A program made the position numbers and the translations under genes. A stretch of DNA of 64,000 nucleotides from Scleromatobacter sp964418745 (GTDB lineage: Bacteria; Pseudomonadota; Gammaproteobacteria; Burkholderiales; Burkholderiaceae_C): assembly GCA_964418745.1 (NCBI GenBank), contig CAYQMX010000013.1, positions 62,001 through 126,000 on the forward strand, written 5' to 3'. The notes beneath the pieces were generated by a model, which did no database searches, had not been told where the DNA came from, and saw only the letters and a list, made by a program, of their open reading frames with translations. This document shows positions 1-7,734 of this stretch, in pieces. Within the stretch, counting starts at the first letter, position 1. Every line of letters begins with the position of its first letter.

Positions 1-594
1 CTGCGGCGCGGGCGTGGCCGCGGGCGCAGGCGCCGCGTGGCCGGGTGCGGTGGGCGGCGTGGCGGCCGCCGGCGGCGCGGCAACCGGTGTCGTCGGCGCG
101 GGCGCCGCCGCATCGGGCGCCCCCGGCGCGATCGACCCGCCACTGTTCGCGGCGCCCTGCACGCCGCCGGCCGCGGTGCCCGCCGAGCCGCGCACGTCGC
201 GCACGCCCTGCCCGCCCGTGGCGGCCACCGTCCTGCCGTCGGACACGCCACTGGCCGCGGCCGCCTTGCCGCTCGCCGCCGTCGCCTTGCCGTTGACCAG
301 CGCATCGCCAGCCGCGGCCTTCGAGGCACCGACGGTATGTTCCGCGGCATCCTTGGCCGGCGTGCCATTGGCGGCCGGCAGGCTGCCGCCGGCCTGCCCG
401 GCGGCACCGAGGCTGCTGGTGGCGCCGCCCGCCAGGCCGGCCTGGCCGAGGGCGCCGCCCAGGCCGCCACCCATCCCCCCGCCGTGCATGCCACCGCCCA
501 GCAGGCCGGCGTGCGCCGACGGCGACAGTGCGACGCAGAGGGTGGACAGCGCCATCACGGCGACGGTGTGGAGCGCGGAATGCTTGCTGATCAT
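1..594 (-). CDS. Gly/Ala-rich secreted protein, 3' part outside window
   Basis: An open frame of 198 codons runs from an ATG at 594 off the left edge without a stop. Residues 1-29 look like a Sec signal peptide: MISKHS, a hydrophobic stretch, then SAHA before the mature GLLGGG. The mature part is low complexity, first Gly-Met-His rich (GGGMHGGGMGGG), then Ala/Gly/Thr rich, then Pro/Ala rich at the open end. No catalytic motif or known domain is visible. A ribosome site (AGGTG) precedes the ATG. It lies just upstream of, and in the same orientation as, a secreted S8 protease, so a cell-surface or matrix role is possible but inferred. The high-GC frame on the opposite strand lacks any signal peptide and is treated as a shadow. 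Confidence 0.6.
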   Translation of the reverse strand, partial: MISKHSALHTVAVMALSTLCVALSPSAHAGLLGGGMHGGGMGGGLGGALGQAGLAGGATSSLGAAGQAGGSLPAANGTPAKDAAEHTVGASKAAAGDALVNGKATAASGKAAAASGVSDGRTVAATGGQGVRDVRGSAGTAAGGVQGAANSGGSIAPGAPDAAAPAPTTPVAAPPAAATPPTAPGHAAPAPAATPAPQ

Positions 595-698
595 GACGTT
601 CACCTTCGTTTGATTGGCCGCGAACGATTTCGCGGCCTGCAAGGGGAGAACGCCGTGCGGGGCCGATTTCTTCCGCGCGACCTTGAAAATGGATGTAA

Positions 699-2030
699 CT
701 AGCGTGCGCGCACCAGCGCCACGGCGTCGGGCGGCGTGCGCAGCGTCTCGCCGACGAGGCCGCGCCCGATGCCGTCGCGCGGCGCCGCAGGCAGGTCGCG
801 TGCGGTGCCGGCCAGCCGTGCGATCGCCGCGCGTGCGCCGTCGGGCGACGGCACCTGGTAGAGGGCGGCCAGCAGGCCGGCGACGAGCGGCGCCGCGAAC
901 GACGTGCCCCGCACCCGCGCGAACGCCGACTCGCCGTTGGCCGCCGCCACCATGTCGGCGCCGGGCGCGACGAACATCACCTGCGGCCCGCGGGCGGCCT
1001 CGGGCAGCAGGCGCAGCCTGCCGTCGACCGCGCCCACGCCCACCACGCCCGGCCACGAGGCCGGATACAGCGGCGGCGCCGCCGGCCCGTCGTTGCCCAC
1101 CGCCGCGACGATCAGGATGCCCTTGGCGACCACGTGCGCGACCAACTGCTGCAGCACCTGGTTGGGTGGCCCGACGAGGCTCACGTTGATCACCGCGAGC
1201 CGCTTCTGCGCCAGCCACGCCAGCTCGCGCGCGATCGCCTCCACGGAGCCGCCGGTGGCGTCGTCGCAATACGCGTCGCCGGCGTACAGCCGCGCCCGCG
1301 GCAGTGCCGAGCGGAACCTGTCCTCCTGGCCGACCAGCAGCGAGGCCACGGCCGTGCCGTGCGGCGCGGGACGCGGCGTGTCGCCGCAGCCGTGGCGCAC
1401 GACCGCCGCATGGCGCAGGGCCGGATGCGCGCCGTCGATGCCGCTGTCGATGAGGCCGACCTGCACCGGGCCCGGGCCCGCGTCGAGCCCGCCGGGGCCA
1501 CGCGCCTCGGCGGCCGGCATCGGGGTCGCGCCCGGGACAGCCACGTCGCCGCTGCCCAGGTAGACGTGGTGGAAGTCGTACCGGCCGTTCGGGTCGATCG
1601 CGCGCGCGCGATCGACCGCGTCGGCGAGCGACTGCCCTGCCGGCGCCCCGAGCACCAGCAGTTCGTCGTCCAGCCCATCCAGCAGGTCCTCGCGCAGGAG
1701 CTGGAAGCCACCGGCCAGCAGCGCGTCGCGCGCCACCGGGCTGGACGGCTGCGCCAGCACCTCGGCGCGCACGACCAGCTCGCCCCGCGGATCGCGCTCG
1801 AGCCGGTCCGGATGCGCGCGCAAGCGCCGCTGTGCTTCATCCAGCCGCGCGGCGACGAGGTTGGCCGGCGCGAGCACGCCAGCGACCAGCGGATCGACGC
1901 GCTGCACCAGCGGCGCGCGCGCGATCGGGGCCAGCGCCGAGCCCAGCGACGGCAGCCGCAACTGCGCATGGGCCGCCGCAGCCACGGACAAGGCGGCGAG
2001 CGCAAGGAATCTTCGGGTTCGCAGGCTCAT
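699..2030 (-). CDS. Secreted S8 family (subtilisin-like) serine protease
   Basis: A 443-residue protein with a signal peptide (about 1-22, ending AHA|Q). The subtilase domain covers roughly 185-430 with an intact triad: Asp195 in GLIDSGID, His224 in PHGTAVAS and Ser377 in GTSFAAPLVAG. The oxyanion Asn is about 313 in VGNDGP. An N-terminal region of about 150 residues may act as a propeptide. It should be exported and cleave peptides in the periplasm or outside the cell. It is divergent from an ECF sigma/anti-sigma pair, and the short shared region carries a 10-bp inverted repeat, so control by that sigma factor is plausible. Cleavage of the anti-sigma factor by this protease is only an inference. 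Confidence 0.88.
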   Translation of the reverse strand: MSLRTRRFLALAALSVAAAAHAQLRLPSLGSALAPIARAPLVQRVDPLVAGVLAPANLVAARLDEAQRRLRAHPDRLERDPRGELVVRAEVLAQPSSPVARDALLAGGFQLLREDLLDGLDDELLVLGAPAGQSLADAVDRARAIDPNGRYDFHHVYLGSGDVAVPGATPMPAAEARGPGGLDAGPGPVQVGLIDSGIDGAHPALRHAAVVRHGCGDTPRPAPHGTAVASLLVGQEDRFRSALPRARLYAGDAYCDDATGGSVEAIARELAWLAQKRLAVINVSLVGPPNQVLQQLVAHVVAKGILIVAAVGNDGPAAPPLYPASWPGVVGVGAVDGRLRLLPEAARGPQVMFVAPGADMVAAANGESAFARVRGTSFAAPLVAGLLAALYQVPSPDGARAAIARLAGTARDLPAAPRDGIGRGLVGETLRTPPDAVALVRAR

Positions 2031-2050
2031 GGTCGGTATAACGTCGCGGC

Positions 2051-2087
2051 GATGGAAGAAAATCCATTGCCTCGACGTTCTTCCATC
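2051..2087. promoter_or_regulatory. Perfect 10-bp inverted repeat between S8 protease and ECF sigma genes
   Basis: GATGGAAGAA (2051-2060) and TTCTTCCATC (2078-2087) are exact reverse complements separated by 17 nt. The pair sits in the 62-bp divergent space. On the plus strand GGAAGA followed 16 nt later by CGTTC resembles an ECF-type promoter (GGAA...CGT), which would suit autoregulation of the sigma gene. It could instead be a repressor operator or a transcript hairpin. Confidence 0.5.
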
Positions 2088-2092
2088 ATGTC

Positions 2093-2596
2093 ATGAGCCT
2101 GTCGCCCCTTGCGTTGCGTGCGGAGATCGCGGCCCTGTTGCCGCGGCTGCGCCGTTTCGCGCGTGCCGTCGCCCGGCAGCGGGAGGACGCGGACGACCTC
2201 GTGCAGGTAGCGGTCGAGCGTGCCTTGAAGCACCTCGACCAGTGGCAGGATGGCACCCGACTGGACAGCTGGCTGTTTCGAATCATGAAGAACGCGTGGA
2301 TCGACGAAGTGCGTGCGCGGGCCCGGCGCGACGAAGTGCTCGTGCCCGAGGAGGCCGGCGAACACGTCGGCCATTCGGAGACGGCCAGCCGCGACATCCG
2401 CCTGTCGATAGCGACGGCGATGGCCCGCCTGCCCGAGGACCAGCGCCTGGCCGTGGGCCTGGTGCTGGTCGAGGGCCTGCCCTACAAGGAGGCCGCGGCG
2501 GTGCTCGACATTCCCATCGGCACGCTCACCAGCCGCCTCGCGCGCGGCCGCGACGCGCTCCAGGCGATGCTGGGCGACGGAGACCTGACGCCATGA
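2093..2596 (+). CDS. RNA polymerase ECF sigma factor (sigma-70 family)
   Basis: A 167-residue sigma factor with region 2 at about 20-90 (DADDLVQVAVERAL, then TRLDSWLFRIMKNAWIDEVR) and region 4 at about 108-160 (LPEDQRLAVGLVLVEGLPYKEAA, then IGTLTSRLARGRDAL, the helix-turn-helix). The length is normal for the ECF group. Its stop overlaps the start of the next gene as ATGA, the usual coupling with a cognate anti-sigma factor. It should direct polymerase to a small regulon when released from the anti-sigma factor. Likely targets are its own operon and the divergent S8 protease gene, judged from the shared inverted repeat. Confidence 0.9.
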   Translation: MSLSPLALRAEIAALLPRLRRFARAVARQREDADDLVQVAVERALKHLDQWQDGTRLDSWLFRIMKNAWIDEVRARARRDEVLVPEEAGEHVGHSETASRDIRLSIATAMARLPEDQRLAVGLVLVEGLPYKEAAAVLDIPIGTLTSRLARGRDALQAMLGDGDLTP

Positions 2597-3378
2597 ACCC
2601 GCCCCTCGACGACGACGACCGCCTGGCCGTGATGCGCCACGTCGACGGCGAACTGTCGCCCGCCGAACAGGCCGCCTTCGAGGCCCGCGTCGTGCACGAA
2701 CCCGCCCTCGCGCGCGCGGTGGCGCGCGCGCGCCGCCTGCGCGAAGGCCTGCAGTCGGCCTACGCGCCAGTGCTGGACGAACCGATGCCCGGCGGCCTGG
2801 CGGACCTGCTGGCCCCACCGGCGGCGGCCGCCAACGACCCGGTCGCGGCCGGCGCCGGCGACGTCCACCGCGCCGCGCTGCCGCACGCGCGCCGTTGGCG
2901 CTGGCCCGAGTGGGGGGCGATCGCGGCCAGCCTGGCGCTGGGCGTGCTGCTGGGCGCACGCGGGCTCGCGCCGCCGTCGTCAGGCGCCGGCCCCGACACG
3001 CTCGCCCTGGCCGTCGGCCACGGCGGCACGATCACCGCCCGCGGCGGCCTGCGCGACGCGCTCGAACAGCGCCTCGCGGGCACGGCGGCGGGCGGCGTGG
3101 CGGTGGGCCTGAGTTTCCGCAACCAGGCACGGCAGTACTGCCGCACGTTCTCGCTGGACGACGCGTCGTCGGGCATCGCGTGCAAGCAGGCCGACGACTG
3201 GGTCCTGGCCCAGCTCGAGCACGTGCCCGGCGCGCCCGCGAGCGCCGCGGGCGCGTACCGCGCAGCCGCGAGCCCGCTGAGCCCGACGCTGCTGCAGGCC
3301 GTCGACGCGCTGCGCGACGGTGACACGCTGGACGCCGCCGCCGAGGCCGCCGCACGTGCCCGCGGCTGGCGTCCCTGA
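2593..3378 (+). CDS. Membrane-bound anti-sigma factor
   Basis: The ATG at 2593 overlaps the sigma gene stop (ATGA), giving 261 residues. The N-terminal cytoplasmic part (about 1-95) has the anti-sigma pattern MRHVDGELSPAEQAAFEARV but no HxxxCxxC zinc motif. One transmembrane helix follows at about 100-120 (WGAIAASLALGVLLGARGLA). The periplasmic part (about 125-261) contains two cysteines (RQYCRTF and GIACKQADDW), a pair often seen in this anti-sigma family. It should hold the adjacent ECF sigma inactive at the membrane until a periplasmic signal or proteolysis releases it. The signal is unknown. Confidence 0.85.
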   Translation: MNPPLDDDDRLAVMRHVDGELSPAEQAAFEARVVHEPALARAVARARRLREGLQSAYAPVLDEPMPGGLADLLAPPAAAANDPVAAGAGDVHRAALPHARRWRWPEWGAIAASLALGVLLGARGLAPPSSGAGPDTLALAVGHGGTITARGGLRDALEQRLAGTAAGGVAVGLSFRNQARQYCRTFSLDDASSGIACKQADDWVLAQLEHVPGAPASAAGAYRAAASPLSPTLLQAVDALRDGDTLDAAAEAAARARGWRP

Positions 3379-3381
3379 CGC

Positions 3382-4179
3382 TCAGGCCTGGCGCGCGGCC
3401 CACGCCGCGCACAGCCGATGCAACTGCGCCAGGCCGTCGGTGAGCGCGGCGGGGCCCGGCTGCAGGATGTCGCAGGACTTGATCTCGTGCAGCTCGCCGT
3501 CGACCACCGCGGGCACGGCCTGCCAGCCCGGGCGCGCGGCCACGTTGGCGGCACGGAACTTCTTGCCGCACCAGCTGCCCACGATCAGGTCGGGCGCACG
3601 CCGTGGCGGCTCGGCCGCGTCGTGCACGATGCGATCCTTGCCGCCGGCGTGCAGGCCCAGCTCGGCGAACACGTCGACGCCGCCGGCGACGACGATCAGC
3701 TCCGAGACCCAGCGGATCGCGCTGATCATCGGATCGTCCCACTCCTCGAAGTAGACGCGCGGCCGGCGGGCCCAGGCGGTCGAGGCCGCGGCGATCGCGG
3801 CGTGGCGCGCCTGGCACGCGGCGATCCAGGCCTCCGCCCGCTCGCCACCCTGCACCAGGCCGGCCACCAGCCGCAGGGTGGCGAAGATCTCGGCCACGCT
3901 GCGCTGGTTGGTGACCAGCACGTTGAGCCCGGCGCGGATCAGCTTGTCGGCGAGCGCGGCCTGCATGTCTGAAAAGCCGATCACCAGGTCGGGCTGGAGC
4001 GCGACGATCTTGTCGATCTTGCCGTCCAGGAACGCCGACACCCGCGGCTTGTCTTCGCGCGCCCGGCGCGGCCGCACGGTGTAGCCCGAGATGCCGACGA
4101 TGCGGTGCTCCTCGCCGAGCAGGTAGAGCCACTCGGTGGTTTCCTCGGTGAGGCAGACGATGCGTTGCGGGCCATGCAT
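3382..4179 (-). CDS. Cobalamin/siderophore-type periplasmic-binding-domain protein without signal peptide
   Basis: A 265-residue protein of the BtuF/FepB fold: IVCLTEETTEWLYLLGE at the N-terminus, KIDKIVALQPDLVIGF at about 55-70, then ISAIRWVSELIVVAGG and DILQPGPAALTDGLAQL near the C-terminus. The family normally binds vitamin B12 or iron chelates outside the membrane for an ABC importer. Here the protein begins directly with the domain (MHGPQRIVCLTEE) and no signal peptide is visible upstream in frame. No ABC transporter genes are adjacent. It may work in the cytoplasm, perhaps in cobamide metabolism; the ligand is not determined. It converges on the anti-sigma gene with only 3 bp between stops. 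Confidence 0.75.
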   Translation of the reverse strand: MHGPQRIVCLTEETTEWLYLLGEEHRIVGISGYTVRPRRAREDKPRVSAFLDGKIDKIVALQPDLVIGFSDMQAALADKLIRAGLNVLVTNQRSVAEIFATLRLVAGLVQGGERAEAWIAACQARHAAIAAASTAWARRPRVYFEEWDDPMISAIRWVSELIVVAGGVDVFAELGLHAGGKDRIVHDAAEPPRRAPDLIVGSWCGKKFRAANVAARPGWQAVPAVVDGELHEIKSCDILQPGPAALTDGLAQLHRLCAAWAARQA

Positions 4180-4240
4180 CGCGGCATTGTGCCCGCCGCG
4201 ATCGCCCCGGCCCTGGCACCGGGCAGGCTACATTCGACGC

Positions 4241-4972
4241 ATGACCTACGAACTGCACTACTGGCCGACGATCCCGGGCCGCGGCGAATTCATCCGACTG
4301 GCGCTGGAGGCGGCGGGCGCGCCCTACGTCGACGTCGCCCGCGGGCCCGAGCAGTCCGGCCAGGGCGTGCCGGCGCTGCTGCGCCTGCTCGGCGACGCCG
4401 ACGCGGCCCACCCGCCGTTCGCGCCGCCGGTGCTCAAGGACGGTGCCGTCGTGGTCGCCCAGACGGCGGTCATCCTGCAGTACCTCGCGCCCACGCTCAA
4501 GCTGGTGGCGCGCAGCGAGCAGCTGCGCATCTGGACGCAGCAGATCCAGCTGACCATCGCCGACATGGTGGCCGAGGCGCACGATACCCACCACCCCATC
4601 GGCGGCGAGCTGTACTACGAGGACCAGAAGCCCGAGGCGCTGCGCCGCGCGGGCGAGTTCTGCCGCCACCGCATCCCCAAGTTCCTGCACTGGTTCGAGC
4701 GCGTGCTGGCCAACAACACCGCCGGCACGCGCCACCTGGTCGGCGGCCGCCTGAGCTACGTCGACCTGTCGCTGTTCCAGCTGGTCGAGGGCCTGCGCTA
4801 CGCGTTCCCGCGCGCCACGGCGCAAGCGCTGGCGACGGCCCCGCTGGTGGTGCAACTGCACGACCGCGTCGCCGCCCTGCCCCGCGTCGCGGCCTACCTG
4901 CGCAGCGAGCGGCGCCTGCCGTTCAACGAGCAGGGCATCTTCCGGCGCTACCCGGAGCTGATGGATCTCTAG
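4241..4972 (+). CDS. Glutathione S-transferase family protein
   Basis: The chosen ATG at 4241 gives 243 residues. The thioredoxin-like N-terminal domain starts ELHYWPTIPGRGEFIRLALEAAG and contains the cis-Pro/TA segment (APPVLKDGAVVVAQTAVILQYLA, about 62-85). The helical C-terminal domain includes RLSYVDLSLFQLVEGL at about 170-185, the usual substrate-side helix. The GRGEFIR motif resembles sigma/alpha-type soluble GSTs. The zeta-class SSCSxRVR signature is absent, so it is probably not the maleylacetoacetate isomerase of the nearby homogentisate pathway. Substrate unknown. It stands alone between a divergent BtuF-like gene and an MFS gene. Confidence 0.82.
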   Translation: MTYELHYWPTIPGRGEFIRLALEAAGAPYVDVARGPEQSGQGVPALLRLLGDADAAHPPFAPPVLKDGAVVVAQTAVILQYLAPTLKLVARSEQLRIWTQQIQLTIADMVAEAHDTHHPIGGELYYEDQKPEALRRAGEFCRHRIPKFLHWFERVLANNTAGTRHLVGGRLSYVDLSLFQLVEGLRYAFPRATAQALATAPLVVQLHDRVAALPRVAAYLRSERRLPFNEQGIFRRYPELMDL

Positions 4973-5047
4973 CGGCGAGGTGATACCCGCAGTCCCGACG
5001 CGCCGCCGGGCGACGACAATCCGGGCTCCGCTCACCGGGAACCCACC

Positions 5048-6355
5048 ATGACTGCCCATGCCGCGGCGCTGCCGCCCGAAGCGCCCGCCGGCGACGCCGC
5101 TCCGCGGCACAAGCCGGTCCACCCGTTCCTGTTCCTGGTGCTGTTCATGCCCTTCGGGGCGGTGCCGGGCTTCCTGACGGTGGCGCTCGCCTACGAGCTG
5201 AGCAGCAAGGGCATCAGCACCGGCGACATCGCGGTCGTGGTGGGCATCAGCTACCTGTGCCTGATCTTCAAGTGGCTGTGGGCGCCGCTGGTCGACACGC
5301 TGCTCACGCGCAAGATCTGGTACGTGGGCTCCACGCTCGTCTGCGGCCTGGGACTCTGGCTGGCGGGCCGGGCCGCCATGGGCGACCATCCTTCGCTGGC
5401 GCTGATCAGCGCCGCGCTGACGGTCAGCAACTTCACCGCCACGCTGCTCGCGATGGCGGTCGAGAGCCTGATGGCGGCGACCGTGCCCGACCACCAGCGC
5501 GGCCGCGCCGGCGGGTGGTCGCAGGCGGGCAACCTCGGCGGCCAGGGCCTGGGCGGCGGCCTGAGCCTGTGGCTGATCCAGAGCGCGGGCCTGAGCGACG
5601 CCGCTTCCGGCGGCGCCCTGGGCCTGCTGTGCGCGCTGTGCTGCCTGGCGCTGTTCTGGGTCGACGACCCGCGCCCGCTGCTGAAGGTCGACGGCCGGGT
5701 CGAGGCGGCGGGCCACCTCGGCGTGCGGGCGAACCTGCGGGCGATCGGCGGCGACCTGTGGGAGCTGCTGCGCTCGCGCATCGGCATCCTGGCGCTGCTG
5801 ATCTGCCTGCTGCCGATCGGCAGCGGCGCGGCGCAGAACCTGTGGTCGCCCATCGCCAGCGAGTGGCACGCGTCGGCCGACGTGGTCGCCTTCGTCACCG
5901 GCGCCATGAGCGGCGTGATCTCGGCGCTCGGCTGCCTTCTCGGCGGCTGGCTGTGCGACCGCATGGATCGGCGGACGGCGTACTGCCTGTTCGGCTTCCT
6001 GCTGGTGGCCACGGCCATCGGCATGGCGCTGTGCCCGCGCACGTCCAACCAGTACATCTTCTGGACGTCGGCCTACGCGCTCGTCGTGGGCCTGTGCTAC
6101 GCCGCCTACTGCGCGGTGGTGCTGGAGGCCATCGGCGACACCGCCGCGGCCACCAAGTTCAGCTTTCTTTCCTCCGTATCGAACGCGCCCATCATGCTGA
6201 TGACGTTCGTCGACGGCGCCGCCAACACCCGCTGGGGCACCGGCGGCATGCTGTGGACGGACGCCTGGTGCGGCGTGGCGGGCATCGCGGTGTTCGCAGC
6301 CGTCGGCGCCGCGACCCGGCGCCCCGCGCTGCCGACACTCGCCGGCGCCGCCTGA
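5048..6355 (+). CDS. MFS transporter, AmpG/PAT-like
   Basis: A 435-residue inner-membrane protein with about 12 hydrophobic helices. The first is FLFLVLFMPFGAVPGFLTVALAY, and a central cytoplasmic loop lies near 215-245 (DDPRPLLKVDGRVEAAGH). The short acidic/basic motif WAPLVDTLLTRK between helices 2 and 3 and the later WLCDRMDRRTAYC are typical MFS loop motifs. The arrangement resembles the PAT/AmpG branch, which moves muropeptides or related solutes with protons. Substrate cannot be deduced. It ends just before a strong hairpin shared with the convergent fahA. Confidence 0.8.
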   Translation: MTAHAAALPPEAPAGDAAPRHKPVHPFLFLVLFMPFGAVPGFLTVALAYELSSKGISTGDIAVVVGISYLCLIFKWLWAPLVDTLLTRKIWYVGSTLVCGLGLWLAGRAAMGDHPSLALISAALTVSNFTATLLAMAVESLMAATVPDHQRGRAGGWSQAGNLGGQGLGGGLSLWLIQSAGLSDAASGGALGLLCALCCLALFWVDDPRPLLKVDGRVEAAGHLGVRANLRAIGGDLWELLRSRIGILALLICLLPIGSGAAQNLWSPIASEWHASADVVAFVTGAMSGVISALGCLLGGWLCDRMDRRTAYCLFGFLLVATAIGMALCPRTSNQYIFWTSAYALVVGLCYAAYCAVVLEAIGDTAAATKFSFLSSVSNAPIMLMTFVDGAANTRWGTGGMLWTDAWCGVAGIAVFAAVGAATRRPALPTLAGAA

Positions 6356-6360
6356 GCACC

Positions 6361-6412
6361 TGGGGCCTGTTCACACTGAAAGCGTGCCCGCTTCTGGTGT
6401 GAACAGGCCCCA
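6361..6412. terminator. Strong bidirectional hairpin between MFS gene and fahA
   Basis: A perfect 16-bp stem: TGGGGCCTGTTCACAC at 6361-6376 pairs with GTGTGAACAGGCCCCA at 6397-6412. The 20-nt loop itself contains a second small stem (GAAAGCG/CGCTTC). It lies between two convergent stops and would end transcription from both sides. There is no long T run, so a dispersed palindromic repeat is an alternative. Confidence 0.7.
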
Positions 6413-6413
6413 C

Positions 6414-7733
6414 CTAGCCGCGCTCGAGCGCCGGCATCACCGTGCCGACGCAGTCGCCGAAGCCGATCCGGCGCGCGCCCTCGGCCTCGCAGCGCGCACG
6501 CAGCGTCACGCAGTCGCCGTCCTGCAGGAAGGTGCGCGTCTCGCCGTTGCCCAGCGCGAAGGGCTGCCGGCCGCCCAGGCTCAGCTCCAGCAGCGAGCCG
6601 CCCTGGCCGGGCTCGGGGCCGCTCTGCGTGCCGGTGCCCATCAGGTCGCCCGGCTGCAGGTTGCAGCCGTTGCTGGCGTGGTGGGCCAGCAGTTGCGCGG
6701 GCGTCCAGTAGGCATCGGCGAACGAGCTGGCGGACACCTGCACGGCCGAATGGCCCTGGGCGCGCATGCGGGCCGTCTGGATCCACACCTCCAGGCCGAT
6801 GGCGATGGCGCCGCGTTCGCGGTTGGCGGCCGAGTCGAGGTAGGGCAGCGGCTGCGGGTCGGCCGGGTCGCGCTCGAACGGGGCGCGGAACGGCGCCAGC
6901 GCCTCCATCGTGACGATCCAGGGCGAGATCGTGGTGGCGAAATTCTTCGACAGGAACGGGCCCAGCGGCTGGTACTCCCAGGCTTGCACGTCGCGCGCCG
7001 ACCAGTCGTTGAGCAGCGTGGCGCCGAACAGCGAGGCCTCGGCCTGCGCCATGTCCAGCGGCGTGCCGGGGGCGTTGGGCGGGCCAACGAAGAATCCCAG
7101 CTCCAGCTCGTAGTCGAGGCGGCGCGTGGGCGCGAACACCGGCGTCTCGCCCTCGCCCCGGGCCTGGCCCCAGGGCCGCGCGAAGCGCTGCCCGCTGACG
7201 CCGATCGACGAGCTGCGGCCGTGGTAGCCGATGGGCACCCACCTGTAGTTGGGCAGCAGCGGGTTGTCGGGGCGGAACAGCTTGCCGACGGTCGTCGCAT
7301 GGTGGATGCCGGTGTAGAAGTCGGTGTAGTCGCCGATGCGGCACGGCAGCGCCATCTCGGCCTCGTCCTGCGGCAGCAGCAACGTGGCGGCGTGGGCCTG
7401 CCACAGCGCGGCGCCGTGGGACGGCGCGGTCGACAGGCCCGTGAACAGCGCATGGCGCAACGCGATGCGGGCGGCACGGCCATGCGCCATGAAGCCGTTC
7501 AGGTCGCCGTGCGCCAGCGGGCCGAGCAGCACGGCGATGGCCGGGTCCAGGTTGCCGAGGGCCGCCAGGTCCAGGATGTAGTGGCCGACGGCCACGCCGA
7601 TGCGCAGCGGCTCGGTGCTGCCGGCGCGGCGAAAGCGCCCGAACGGCAGGTTCTGGATCGGGAAGTCGGTGTCCCAGGCGTTGGCCGAGGCGACCCAGCT
7701 GTCGACGCGGGGGTCGTGGGTGAAGTCCAGCAT
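6414..7733 (-). CDS. fahA: Fumarylacetoacetase
   Basis: A 439-residue fumarylacetoacetate hydrolase, the last step of tyrosine/homogentisate breakdown, giving fumarate and acetoacetate. Visible family motifs are DYTDFYTGIHHATTVGKLFR (catalytic Asp/His region, near 140-160), IGYHGRSSSI, the metal-binding ELELGFFVG (about 210), LNDWSARDVQAWEYQPLGPF, and SKNFATTISPWIV. Length matches the family. Its ATG begins one base after the hmgA stop, so both genes form one operon read from hmgA. The gene for the intermediate isomerase (maiA) is not in this window. Confidence 0.96.
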   Translation of the reverse strand: MLDFTHDPRVDSWVASANAWDTDFPIQNLPFGRFRRAGSTEPLRIGVAVGHYILDLAALGNLDPAIAVLLGPLAHGDLNGFMAHGRAARIALRHALFTGLSTAPSHGAALWQAHAATLLLPQDEAEMALPCRIGDYTDFYTGIHHATTVGKLFRPDNPLLPNYRWVPIGYHGRSSSIGVSGQRFARPWGQARGEGETPVFAPTRRLDYELELGFFVGPPNAPGTPLDMAQAEASLFGATLLNDWSARDVQAWEYQPLGPFLSKNFATTISPWIVTMEALAPFRAPFERDPADPQPLPYLDSAANRERGAIAIGLEVWIQTARMRAQGHSAVQVSASSFADAYWTPAQLLAHHASNGCNLQPGDLMGTGTQSGPEPGQGGSLLELSLGGRQPFALGNGETRTFLQDGDCVTLRARCEAEGARRIGFGDCVGTVMPALERG

Positions 7734-7734
7734 C

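Noticed and set aside
14..613. A plus-strand frame at the left edge
   Set aside because: The opposite strand has a signal peptide, a ribosome site and a Gly-rich pattern that reads sensibly; the plus frame has none.
4241..4972. GST as maleylacetoacetate isomerase (maiA) for the nearby homogentisate pathway
   Set aside because: The zeta-class SSCSxRVR active-site motif is absent and the gene is not in the hmgA-fahA operon.
3032..5869. A 900-codon minus-strand frame over the BtuF-like, GST and MFS genes
   Set aside because: Arg/Ala/Gln-rich shadow; the three genes with family motifs explain the region.
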